Assembly: GCF_001562275.1 (NCBI RefSeq)
Contig: NZ_CP014304.1
Location: forward strand, 4,960,001-5,024,000
DNA from: Hymenobacter sp. PAMC 26628
GTDB taxonomy: Bacteria > Bacteroidota > Bacteroidia > Cytophagales > Hymenobacteraceae
Length of the DNA stretch: 64,000 nucleotides
Direction of reading: 5' to 3'
Made by a program: the position numbers and the translations under genes
The notes under the pieces: model-generated
Seen by the model: the letters and a program-made list of their open reading frames with translations, nothing else
The model's database searches: none
What the model was told of the DNA's origin: nothing
Part shown: piece after piece, positions 42,935 to 51,239 of the stretch
Numbering within the stretch: the first letter of the stretch is position 1
Layout of the letters: every line of letters begins with the position of its first letter

Positions 42935-43987
42935 GTGGTCTGACACTTTAGTTTTGGCAGTTATTTTAGACAACTGGGCGTACCTATTTTTCAACTTATC
43001 ACGGGCCTTTTCGGTGGTAAAGGACCAATTCACTTTAACCGCTGTTTGGTTTCGGTTGGCTTCCCAAATCAAGGCCTCTTGTTCGAGGGTTTGCTGGCTG
43101 CCAATGCGTCGGTCGAGGCACTGGCGGGCAAGGGCGGCAAATGCGATTTCGGCCATGTTGAGCCAGGAGCCGTGCTTGGGCGTGTAGTGAAATTCGAGTT
43201 GGTAGCGCAGGGTGCGGGCCGTTTCGACGGGCAGGTTTTCGTAGAAAGCCCCGCAGGTGTGCGTACGGTAGTTGCCCTGCACGGGCTTAATTTTCGCCGC
43301 CTCTGGATAATGCGTTTGCACCAGCCAGGCCATAAACTGCGCATAATCAGCCTTCGTTTTGGTCGCCCTGACCCGTAGATGGCGTTGGCCTGTGTCTATA
43401 TTATGGGCCGGTAAGACGTTGCACACGATTATGGGCCGGTAAGACGTTGCACATGCCTTTTCGCACATGCTCCTGGTGTTCTTTTTGGGTGGCGTTGGGC
43501 TGGGGCGGAAGCGGGGTCAGCACGTGGCCGAGCAATTGGCAGGGGCGCTCGTCGAAGCAGCGCCGCACTACGCCTGCCTGCGGCGGACGCTGGCAGAGGC
43601 CGAGCACCTCTTCCAGGTTGGCCAGGTACTCCCCCGTGCTGGTGCCGATGCACCACCTCTCTTTCAACCAGGGCTTTAGCTGACTTTTTTTAACACTTTG
43701 CGAATCGTCTCGTCCGAAATTTTCACCACGCAGTCGAGCGACACCAGCCGTTGGTTGAGCAGCGACAAGGTCCAGCGAGCTGCCCCGGCGGGCGCGTCGT
43801 TACAGGCCAGGCTGGTAATATGCGCTTCCAGGGCCGCCGTTACTTTCGGGGGTTGGCCGCTGCGCGGACGCCCTTCGAGGGCGGCGGCTAAGCCAGCGCT
43901 CCAGTAGCGCCGCTTGAGGCCATAATACTGGGTAGCCGAAATACCGGCTTCGGTTTGCACGGCCAGCCGACTTTTACCGGCACCCAT
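42932..43987 (-). pseudogene. IS630-family transposase, inactivated
   Basis: The first part (43987-43676) starts MGAGKSRLAVQTEAGISATQ, with a helix-turn-helix for DNA binding. It ends at a TAA just after a run of seven A (43685-43691 as T on the plus strand). A -1 shift there continues as SQLKPWLKERWCIGTSTGEY. The catalytic part shows CFDERPCQLL (first Asp), then VQGNYRTHTCGAF where the second Asp is replaced by Gly, then HGSWLNMAEIAFAAL (Glu). A 28-bp tandem duplication at 43400-43455 also breaks the frame. The element is dead on two counts. Confidence 0.85.
43400..43455. repeat. 28-bp tandem duplication inside the IS630 transposase
   Basis: Copies at 43400-43427 and 43428-43455 (attatgggccggtaagacgt...) differ at one base. 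A 28-bp insertion is not a multiple of three, so it shifts the frame. Confidence 0.9.
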
Positions 43988-44072
43988 TGCGGGTAAGGCC
44001 CTGGCCCGCGTTATTTTGCGGCTTTTATGGGTGCCTTTTTTGACAATAGCCGTTAGCGCTGTTGGCGATGGT

Positions 44073-44802
44073 TTATTGAAGGATGATATTTCGATTATGA
44101 TTATCGATGATAATCTTGATTCGGGCGGTGTGCATTTTTAGGCATTTGCTGAACGAACAGGACTTGCGCACGAGTACGCCGCCGCGCTGGCGTAAGGAGC
44201 AGTTGATGGCTTCCACGCTACTGGTCTGGCCTTCGCCTTTGGGGCAGGGTCGGTGCTGCCAACGGGGCAACACCTGGGCATAGGCTTTCCACTCGTCCGT
44301 AAAGTACCAGCAATGCCGGTGACAGCGGGTAGGCAGCGCCTGCCAGAGCCGGCGGGCGGTGGTTTCGCCCCGGCAGCCCGGGGTCCAGGCGACGATACGG
44401 CGACTGGCCCGCTCCACGGCGAGCCACAGCCAGACTTTGCGCTTTTTGCGGCCTACAAATGGCCACATCTCATCCAGTTCCAGGACTTCCCACCGCTTTT
44501 TCTGGGCTTTTTTCGGACGTAACCGCGGCAATGGTGGGCTGCTGGTCTGGGCTTTTTTTTACTAATTTGGCCACCGTCATGCGCGCTACCCCGGTGGCCC
44601 GCACGATACTACGCTGCGAATTACGCTCGCCCAATAGCTTGACCACTTGCTCATACTGCCCCGCCTTGGCGGCGGCGGCCGGCTCGAACCGCGCCTGCTA
44701 GCGGCAGACCTTGCATTGGTAACGGGCGTGGCCCCGACTGTGCCCGTTGCGCCGAATTTGGTCGCTGCCACATTTGGCGCAAAAATGCTGCGTGTAAACC
44801 AT
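44073..44802 (-). pseudogene. IS1 transposase genes insA/insB, insA interrupted by TAG
   Basis: InsA starts at 44802 with MVYTQHFCAKCGSDQIRRNG, a C2C2 zinc ribbon (CAKC...CKVC), but a TAG at 44698-44700 stops it after 34 residues. The frame then continues QARFEPAAAAKAGQYEQVVK with the helix-turn-helix. A run of eight A (plus-strand T near 44549-44556) allows a -1 shift into InsB: LELDEMWPFVGRKKRKVWLW, HCWYFTDEWKAY, SSVEAINCSLRQR, the intact DDE set. The TAG should prevent normal transposase synthesis. Confidence 0.82.
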
Positions 44803-44809
44803 CGACTAA

Positions 44810-45674
44810 GAGGGTGTTAGGAATTAGGCATAACCCAAAAGAAAACGAGCCAGTAAGCAGCAAGCGGAGTTCCTCGGCTCCGGTTCGCTTTATGGTTGAC
44901 GGCTATCAACCCCTTACTGACTCGCAGTGGCAAGTTATCGCGCCGCTGCTCCTTACCCAACGCAAACGCCGCCACTGCCTGCGCTTAATCGTTGACGCCG
45001 TGCGCTATATCTGCCGCACGGGCTGTCAATGGCGTAGCCTACCCGCCCCGTTTCCGCCGTGGTCGGCGGTGTACTACTATTTTCGGCGCTGGCCACTCAA
45101 CGGCTGCTGGCAGCACCTTACTGACGCCGTTAAGCAGGCCGACCGGCTGGCTGCTGGACGAGCAGCGACGCCCGCGCTGGTTTGCCTCGACAGCCAAAGC
45201 GTGCGGCGCGCGCCCCGCGTCTTTGAGCACCGCGGGCTGGACGGGGGCAAACAAGTCAACGGCCGCAAACGCCAGATTGTGAGCGATGTGCAAGGGCGTA
45301 TTTTTGCTCGTCGCGTGCACGCCGCCAACGGCCACGACGGGGTCGAAGCCCTGCGCTTGTTGCCCGCGCGTCCGGCTTGGGGTCCCCGCCTGCGCACCAT
45401 CGTAACGGACAAGGGGTATCGGGGACGTTTCGCCCGACACGTCCTGGCCCTCGGCCTCGCGCACCAAATCGGCCGTCGCCCGCCGACGGCCCGCGGCTTT
45501 GTGCCGGTGGCCAAGCGCTGGGTCGTCGAGCGCACCTTTGCCTGGCTCACCAACTTCCGCCGACTGGCTATCGACTACGAATTTACCCCGCGCTCCCACG
45601 AAACCTGGCTGCTCATTGCCAACATGACCATGGGTCTCAATCGATTAACTCCTGCCTGATTCCCTAACACCCTC
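44810..45674. mobile_element. IS5-family element inserted in IS1
   Basis: It is 865 bp, with terminal repeats gagggtgttaggaattaggc at 44810 and the near-match gagggtgttagggaatcagg ending at 45674. The 3-bp duplication TAA (44807-44809, 45675-45677) fits the TNA target type. It sits 7 bases upstream of the IS1 insA start codon and is the youngest of the nested trio. Confidence 0.9.
44892..45659 (+). CDS. IS5-family transposase, intact
   Basis: A 255-residue protein. The N-terminal domain (LTDSQWQVIAPLLLTQRKRR; RYICRTGCQWRSLP) is followed by the DDE core: ALVCLDSQSVRRAP (Asp), LRTIVTDKGYRGRF (Asp), KRWVVERTFAWLTNFRRLA (Glu). No frameshift or stop, so this element may still be active. An in-frame ATG at 44814, just inside the terminal repeat, would add 26 residues. 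Confidence 0.9.
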   Translation: MVDGYQPLTDSQWQVIAPLLLTQRKRRHCLRLIVDAVRYICRTGCQWRSLPAPFPPWSAVYYYFRRWPLNGCWQHLTDAVKQADRLAAGRAATPALVCLDSQSVRRAPRVFEHRGLDGGKQVNGRKRQIVSDVQGRIFARRVHAANGHDGVEALRLLPARPAWGPRLRTIVTDKGYRGRFARHVLALGLAHQIGRRPPTARGFVPVAKRWVVERTFAWLTNFRRLAIDYEFTPRSHETWLLIANMTMGLNRLTPA

Positions 45675-45825
45675 TAAGTATACGCTTTTCATCCTATAAT
45701 AGACCACCACCGCGCTGTTTGGTCAGAAGAAGCTAAAATTACGGGGGCAGCAGGACGGGCCATGAGCGAAAATATAGAAATGATTTCAGGTAACCGTTAG
45801 CACTGAAATTAAGTTGTCAGACTAC

Positions 45826-46098
45826 TAGTAAACCCTGGCCAATGCACACGAAATCGGCATTGCGTTTATTGCCGATGCCGAAACGAAAAGTGCCTTGCTG
45901 CGGCTGCACACGCAAAAGCTGGGGCTGGAAGTGGTAGGTCATTCCTGCTTTCAAGAGGCTACCTATGCTATTCTGGTCTTTGCATTATCCTGAGCGACCA
46001 ACGGAATGGCTAATTTATTGGGCTGATTTTGAGTATCTTGATGCCACTAGTGAATTTATTTTCAGGAGGTCAGCGTACCACAATCGGCAAAAATAAGC
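45826..46098. other. Region upstream of the tetR gene with a degenerate coding relic
   Basis: From about 45838 the plus strand reads ANAHEIGIAFIADAETKSAL, then LRLHTQKLGLEVVGHSCFQE and a stop at about 45991, with stops in front and no start. It looks like the tail of a dead gene of unknown family. The rest up to the tetR promoter is AT-rich without a gene. Confidence 0.45.
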
Positions 46099-46130
46099 TA
46101 ATTTTGGACCGTTAGTCACAAACTGACTAA
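46099..46130 (+). promoter_or_regulatory. tetR promoter with overlapping palindromic operator
   Basis: A -7 box TAATTTTG (46099-46106) is followed after five bases by the perfect inverted repeat TTAGTCA-caaac-TGACTAA (46112-46130), just where transcription would start. This is the layout of an autorepressed gene. Confidence 0.65.
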
Positions 46131-46135
46131 TTCAG

Positions 46136-46765
46136 TTGATGGGGGTACAGGAACGCAAACAGCGGGAAAAAGTCTACCGCGAGGAGTCCATTTTGGCGGC
46201 GGCCAAGAAGGTCTTCCTGGCCAAAGGCATCGTCGTGGCCACCATTGACGACATTGCGGCCGAGGCGGAGCTGGGCAAGGGCACCCTCTACCGGCACTAC
46301 CGTAGCAAGGAGGATATTCTGCTGGCCATCAACGAGCAGGCGCTGCACGAAGTGCACAAACAGTTTGTGCAGGCCGTGGCGGCACCTGGTACCGGACTGG
46401 AAAAGGTCCTGCGCATCACCCGCACGTACTATGCCTTCGTGATTGCCAATCCAGCCTATTTCGGCTTCATCGCCTTCTTCGAGTCTCCCTTCACCAGCAC
46501 CAACGCCGCCACGCTCTACGAAACGAACAATGCCATTCACGCGCTGATGCAGGACTTGTGGCGCGAAGGCATGGCCGACGGCTCCATCCGCCGCGACCTG
46601 AAAGCCGACCTGATGGTCAATGCCATTTGGGCCTCCTCGTACGGCATGATGCAGTTCATTGTCAGCAAAGGCCCGCACTTATCGGAGCACCAGCACGTGG
46701 ACTTGAACGAACTGTTCGAAACCTTCCTCGCCTGGCTGGAAAGCGGGCTGCGTTCGCCCGTTTAG
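46136..46765 (+). CDS. TetR/AcrR family transcriptional repressor
   Basis: A 209-residue protein. The N-terminal DNA-binding domain (about 12-58) contains ESILAAAKKVFLAKGIVVAT and IAAEAELGKGTLYRHYRSKEDIL, the typical TetR helix-turn-helix. The C-terminal ligand domain is variable. It lies directly upstream of an RND efflux operon on the same strand. Related palindromes (half-site TAGTCA) occur in front of its own gene and twice before the adaptor gene, so it probably represses both. An ATG at 46139 is an alternative start. Confidence 0.9.
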   Translation: MMGVQERKQREKVYREESILAAAKKVFLAKGIVVATIDDIAAEAELGKGTLYRHYRSKEDILLAINEQALHEVHKQFVQAVAAPGTGLEKVLRITRTYYAFVIANPAYFGFIAFFESPFTSTNAATLYETNNAIHALMQDLWREGMADGSIRRDLKADLMVNAIWASSYGMMQFIVSKGPHLSEHQHVDLNELFETFLAWLESGLRSPV

Positions 46766-46826
46766 CCCCCATTCTCCCCTCTTGCTTTTAACTGCGCCGT
46801 CGTACAGTTTCTTTTCGGGCTATTTG

Positions 46827-46837
46827 GACTAATAGTC
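46827..46837. promoter_or_regulatory. Operator-like palindrome GACTA-A-TAGTC
   Basis: It shares half-site TAGTC(A) with the tetR operator and is followed by ctttatggatga. This resembles the arrangement at the true adaptor start, as if it were a decayed duplicate. Confidence 0.55.
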
Positions 46838-46935
46838 ACTTTATGGATGACGTTTTGTTTCCTGCTTCTTTTCCGCTTTTCTAGGCTGATTCCTGCTTTT
46901 GATTACTAACCGACGACTTCTTTTTTGCCCAACTG

Positions 46936-46946
46936 GACTACTAGTC
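46936..46946. promoter_or_regulatory. Operator-like palindrome GACTA-C-TAGTC before the efflux adaptor gene
   Basis: It lies five bases in front of the adaptor ATG at 46952, downstream of a TTTG-ending promoter-like sequence (46919-46927). A repressor bound here would block the operon. Confidence 0.6.
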
Positions 46947-46951
46947 ATTTT

Positions 46952-48064
46952 ATGAATAAACCCCCTTTACCTTCCTCGTTCATGTCGCATGTTTCATTTT
47001 CCACCCGGCAACCCAGCCGCTGGCTGGCGTTACTGCTGCTGCCCGCTGCGGTAGCGTGCTCTAAGTCAGAAGCTACCGATAAAGTGGCAGCGGCCAGCGC
47101 CCCGCAGGGCCCCGAGCCCGTGGCCGTGCAGGTGCAGCCGGTGGGGACCACCGCCGGCACCGCCGACCAGACGTACAGCGGTACCATCGAGGCCGAGAAT
47201 ACGGCCAGCCTGGGCTTCGGCGTAGCCGGCACGGTGCAGCGCGTGCTGGTGCGCGAAGGCGACGCGGTGCAACAAGGCCAGCTGCTGGCCGAGCTAGGTG
47301 CGGAAGAATACGCCAGCCTGGTCGCTGCCGGTGAGGCCTCGTTGCTCGAAGCCCGCGACAATGCCCGCCGCTCGCAGCAATTATTCAAATCGGAAAGCCT
47401 GACGGAGCGCGAGCTGGTGCAGGCCAACGCCGCGCTGCAACGCGCCGAGGCCAACGCCCGGGTGGCCCGCAAGCACCTGGCCGATACGCACCTGCGCGCG
47501 CCTTTCGCGGGCCTCATCGCGGCCAAAATGGTGGAGCCGGGCGTGGCGGCAATGCCGGGCAGCCCGGCCTTCAGCCTTATCAAAACCGAGCAGGTGTATG
47601 CCCGGGCCGTGGTGCCCGAGGCCGAGATTGGGCGCATCGCCAAGGGCACGGCCGTGCGGGTGCAGGTGCCGGCGCTCAGCCGCGAAGTGCGCGGCACGGT
47701 GCAGGTGATTAATCCCGTGGCCGACCCCACGTCGCGCAGCTTCTACCTGAAAGTACTGCTGCCTAACCCCGGCCTGCGCCTGCTGCCGGGCATGCTGGCC
47801 AGCCTGCGGATTCCGCTACCGGCCGGTACGGCCGCGCCGGTGGTGGCGGTGGCCCCGCAGCTGGTGGTGCAGGAAGCCGATGGCGCGAGCGTGGTCTACG
47901 TGCCCGACGCGGCCGGCAAAACTGCCGTGCGCCGACGCGTAGTGCTCGGGCCGGTGCAGGGCCAGCAGGTGGTGGTGACGCAGGGCCTGGCGGCCACCGA
48001 CAAGGTCATCGTGGCCGGGCAGCAGCGCCTGCACGACGGGCAGGCCATTCGAATTCTCCAATAA
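46952..48064 (+). CDS. RND efflux periplasmic adaptor subunit (membrane fusion protein), lipoprotein
   Basis: A 370-residue protein. The signal ends LLLLPAAVACSKSEA, a lipobox. The biotinyl/lipoyl-like domain shows GTVQRVLVREGDAVQQGQLL and, after the helical hairpin, HLRAPFAGLIAAKMVEPGVA. A beta-barrel and a membrane-proximal domain follow to KVIVAGQQRLHDGQAI. It bridges the inner-membrane pump and the outer-membrane channel. A second in-frame ATG at 46982 gives a more usual signal length and may be the true start. It is first in the operon. Confidence 0.9.
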   Translation: MNKPPLPSSFMSHVSFSTRQPSRWLALLLLPAAVACSKSEATDKVAAASAPQGPEPVAVQVQPVGTTAGTADQTYSGTIEAENTASLGFGVAGTVQRVLVREGDAVQQGQLLAELGAEEYASLVAAGEASLLEARDNARRSQQLFKSESLTERELVQANAALQRAEANARVARKHLADTHLRAPFAGLIAAKMVEPGVAAMPGSPAFSLIKTEQVYARAVVPEAEIGRIAKGTAVRVQVPALSREVRGTVQVINPVADPTSRSFYLKVLLPNPGLRLLPGMLASLRIPLPAGTAAPVVAVAPQLVVQEADGASVVYVPDAAGKTAVRRRVVLGPVQGQQVVVTQGLAATDKVIVAGQQRLHDGQAIRILQ

Positions 48065-48079
48065 CCCCGCTTCGCTTTT

Positions 48080-51000
48080 ATGGAAGAAACTAAACCAACG
48101 CGCCGCCGCATCAACCTGATTGAGGCGGCCATGAAATACAAGCAGGTCACCTTTGGCATCACCATCATGCTGGCGCTGGCCGGCATCTGGGCCATTTACA
48201 GCATGCCGCGCATGGAAGACCCGCACATCACCATCCGGCAGGGCTTGGTGCTGGCGGTGTACCCGGGGGCGGACGAGCTGGAAGTGGAGAACCAGCTGAC
48301 CAAAAAGCTGGAGCAGCAGCTCTTCAGCTATAAGGAAGTGCGCAAGGAAAAAACCTACTCCACGACCAAGGCCGGAGCCGTAGTGGTGAACGTGACCCTA
48401 CAGGACTGGGTGACGGACACCGATAAGTTCTGGGCTAAGCTGCAGGACGGGCTCAACGCCAACAAGCAGCTGTTTCCGCAGGCGGTGCAGGGGCCCTTCG
48501 TGAACGGCGAGTTCGGCGACGTAGCGGCCCTAATGATTGCCGTGACGGCCAAAAACCGCAGCTACGCCGACCTCAAGCAGTACCTCGACCAGCTCGAAGA
48601 CGCCCTCAAGACCCTGCCGCAGGTATCGAAAATCAGGCGCTACGGCGAGCAGAAGGAGCAGGTGTACGTGACGACTTCGGCCGACCGGCTGCGGCAGTAC
48701 GGGCTGGACTTCGGGCAAATCGGGCGGGTGCTGCAAAGCCAGAACAACGTGCGCTACTCGGGCGAGCTGAAGCTGCCCGACGCCCGCGTGCCGGTGTTTA
48801 CCGAGGGGCTCTACCGCTCGCAGGAGGCGCTGGCCAACCAGCTGATTTATACCGACCCCACCTCGGGCAACCAGGTGCGCCTGCGCGACGTGGCGCACCT
48901 GGAGCGCCGGGAAGAGGAAGTGGTTTCACGCATCAAAATCAACGGCCAGTCGGCCGTGATGCTGACCGTGGAGATGCAGCCGGGCAACAACATCGTCTGG
49001 TTTGGCGATAAGCTCAAAGCCCGCATCAAAGAGGTGGAAGCCAAGTTTCCGGCCGGGGTGAAGGTGGAGGAAATCGTGAGCCAGCCCGACGTGGTGGACC
49101 ACAAGCTGCACGACTTTTTCGTGGAGCTGAGCATTGCCGTGGCCGCTGTGATTGCCGTGGTCATGCTACTGCTGCCGCTGCGCATTGCCCTGATTTCGGC
49201 CATTGCCTGCCCGCTCTCCATTCTCATCACGTTTGCCGTGCTGCACATGCTGGGCATGGAGATTCACCAGGTGTCGCTGGCGGCGCTGGTGATTGTGCTG
49301 GGCATGGTAGTGGACGACGCCATCGTGGTGGTCGACAACTACGTGGAGAAACTCGATGAAGGCATGGACCGCTGGCAGGCGGCCTGGCGCTCGGCCACCG
49401 ATTTGTTTGTGCCGGTGCTGGCGGCTACCGCCACCATCATCTTCGCCTTTCTGCCCTCGGCCATCGTGTACACGGGCCTGACGCGGGAGTTTTCGATGCA
49501 CATCCCGGCCACCGTGACGGTGGCGCTGGTCTCGTCGTTTCTGGTGTCGATGCTGCTCACGCCCTACCTCTGCTACTTCGCCATTCGCAAGGGGCTGCAC
49601 GAGAAAAAGGCCAACGCGCCGGCGGCCAATCCCTCGATTATCGACCGGGTGCAAACCCGCTTCAACCGGGCCGTGGACTGGAGCTTTGCCCACCCCAAGC
49701 TGGTGCTCACGCTGGGCTTTTCGTCCATTCTGTTCGCCAGCGTCTTCGGCTCGCAATTGAAGTTTGAATACCTGCCCTATTCCGAGCGCGACCAGTTCAA
49801 CCTGGAGCTGTGGCTGCCCGAGGGCACGCCCGTGGCCCAGACCGAAAAGGCCGTGGACCGGGTGACGGCCGCCATCCAGGGCGATAAGCGCATCCGGCAG
49901 GTAGTGAGCTTCATCGGCACCGGCTCGCCGCGCTTCTACTCCAGCTACGCCCCCGAGGCCCCGGCCGAGAACTACGCCCAGGTGTTCATCAACACGACCA
50001 GCGCCGAAGCCACGGTAGCGCTGGCCAAAGAATACAGTCACTCCTTGCAGCAGGTGGTGCCCGAGGGCTCGGTGCGGGTGCGCCGCCTGAGCTGGAAGGA
50101 AACCAAGGCCCCGATTGAGGTGCGCGTGGTGGGCGACGACGTGGCCGCCATCCGGGCGGTGGGCCAGCAGGTGGAGCAGGTGTTTGCCACCACCGCCAAC
50201 ACCCACTTCGTGCGAGACGACTGGTGCAACCCCTACCTGGGCGTGGCCGTGCGCGTGAAGCAGGACCAGGCCGACCGCCTGGGCGTGAGCAAGGAAGCCG
50301 TGGGCCAGACCCTCGGCGGCAGCTTGAAGGGCTGGCCCGTTTCGACGCTCTGGGAGGGCGACAAGCCGCTCGACATCGTGCTGCGCCTTGATGAAAAAGA
50401 CCGCGCGAAGCTCAGCGACGTGAACCAAGTGTACGTGACCACGTCCTACAACACCAAGGTGCCCTTGCGCCAGGTGGCCGACGTGGTGCCGGCCTGGCAC
50501 CTGAGCAATATCGTGCGCCGCAACGGCCTGCGCACGCTTACCGTGAGCAGCGACACCGATTTCGGTCGGGTGGCGGTGCAGATTCTGGGCGAGGCCCGGC
50601 CCAAGCTCGATGCCCTCCAGCTGCCGGCCGGGGTGCACCTCGAATACGGCGGCGACGACGAGTCGGGCCGCGAGGCCGGCCCCAGTTCCAACCTGGCGCT
50701 GGGCCTGAGCTTCCTGCTGATTTTCATTACCCTGCTCATCCAGTTCCGCCACGTGGGCAAGGCCCTGATTGTGCTCTCCACGTTCTTTTTGAGTTTGCCG
50801 GGGGCCATGTTCGGCCTCTGGGTAACGGATAACCCGCTGGGCATGACGGCCTTTTTGGGCATCAACAGCTTGCTGGGCATCGTGGTGCGCAACGGCATCA
50901 TCCTGGTCGACTACGCCGACGAGCTGGTGCGCGAGCACGGCTACAGCATCAAGGACGCGGCCATCCACTCGGCCCAGCGCCGGATGCGGCCGATTTTCCT

Positions 51001-51223
51001 TACCTCGTCGGCCGCAGCCGTGGGCGTGATTCCGATGATTCTGAGCAAGTCCCCCCTGTGGTCGCCGCTGAGCAGCGTCATCGCCTTCGGCATCATGGTG
51101 GCCATGGTCATGACCCTGTTTGTGGTGCCGGTGCTCTACTACCAGTCGCTGAAGCCCAAGAAAAACGCGGCCCCGGCCGCCCCCAAAGGCGACGACCAGC
51201 CCACGCTGGCACTCGCCCACTAA
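48080..51223 (+). CDS. RND efflux permease subunit (AcrB/HAE family)
   Basis: A 1,047-residue inner-membrane proton antiporter. The first helix (about 24-44, FGITIMLALAGIWAI) leads into two large periplasmic loops, with helix groups at about 345-540 and 880-1020. Motifs are VVVDNYVEKLDEG with preceding LGMVVDDAIVV (proton relay Asp pair in helix 4), and QRRMRPIFLTSSAAAVGVIP near the C-terminus. It is most like the broad-specificity drug or solvent pumps of Bacteroidota; the substrate is not deducible. It starts 15 bases after the adaptor. Confidence 0.95.
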   Translation: MEETKPTRRRINLIEAAMKYKQVTFGITIMLALAGIWAIYSMPRMEDPHITIRQGLVLAVYPGADELEVENQLTKKLEQQLFSYKEVRKEKTYSTTKAGAVVVNVTLQDWVTDTDKFWAKLQDGLNANKQLFPQAVQGPFVNGEFGDVAALMIAVTAKNRSYADLKQYLDQLEDALKTLPQVSKIRRYGEQKEQVYVTTSADRLRQYGLDFGQIGRVLQSQNNVRYSGELKLPDARVPVFTEGLYRSQEALANQLIYTDPTSGNQVRLRDVAHLERREEEVVSRIKINGQSAVMLTVEMQPGNNIVWFGDKLKARIKEVEAKFPAGVKVEEIVSQPDVVDHKLHDFFVELSIAVAAVIAVVMLLLPLRIALISAIACPLSILITFAVLHMLGMEIHQVSLAALVIVLGMVVDDAIVVVDNYVEKLDEGMDRWQAAWRSATDLFVPVLAATATIIFAFLPSAIVYTGLTREFSMHIPATVTVALVSSFLVSMLLTPYLCYFAIRKGLHEKKANAPAANPSIIDRVQTRFNRAVDWSFAHPKLVLTLGFSSILFASVFGSQLKFEYLPYSERDQFNLELWLPEGTPVAQTEKAVDRVTAAIQGDKRIRQVVSFIGTGSPRFYSSYAPEAPAENYAQVFINTTSAEATVALAKEYSHSLQQVVPEGSVRVRRLSWKETKAPIEVRVVGDDVAAIRAVGQQVEQVFATTANTHFVRDDWCNPYLGVAVRVKQDQADRLGVSKEAVGQTLGGSLKGWPVSTLWEGDKPLDIVLRLDEKDRAKLSDVNQVYVTTSYNTKVPLRQVADVVPAWHLSNIVRRNGLRTLTVSSDTDFGRVAVQILGEARPKLDALQLPAGVHLEYGGDDESGREAGPSSNLALGLSFLLIFITLLIQFRHVGKALIVLSTFFLSLPGAMFGLWVTDNPLGMTAFLGINSLLGIVVRNGIILVDYADELVREHGYSIKDAAIHSAQRRMRPIFLTSSAAAVGVIPMILSKSPLWSPLSSVIAFGIMVAMVMTLFVVPVLYYQSLKPKKNAAPAAPKGDDQPTLALAH

Positions 51224-51239
51224 CCTCGACCCTGCTTTC

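Larger units (their letters stand above)
44064..45711. mobile_element. IS1-family element inserted in IS630, itself split by IS5
   Basis: Ends read ggcgatggtttattgaagga (44064) and, reversed, ggtggtggtctattatagga (45711), matching at 18 of the first 23 positions and resembling the GGTGATG ends of IS1. An exact 8-bp target duplication GCGCTGTT flanks it (44056-44063 and 45712-45719). Without the IS5 insertion it is 780 bp, close to the 768 bp of IS1. Confidence 0.88.
42935..45825. mobile_element. IS630-family element interrupted by nested insertions
   Basis: Terminal repeats begin GTGGTCTGACA at 42935 and (reversed) GTAGTCTGACA ending at 45825. Both are flanked by the TA target dinucleotide (42933-42934 and 45826-45827) in a CTAG context. 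Removing the nested IS1 with its duplication leaves about 1,235 bp, normal for IS630. Confidence 0.85.

Noticed and set aside
46843..46884. A 13-codon frame (MDDVLFPASFPLF) after the middle operator
   Set aside because: It could be a leader peptide, but it is better explained as a decayed duplicate of the adaptor start region. No coding support.
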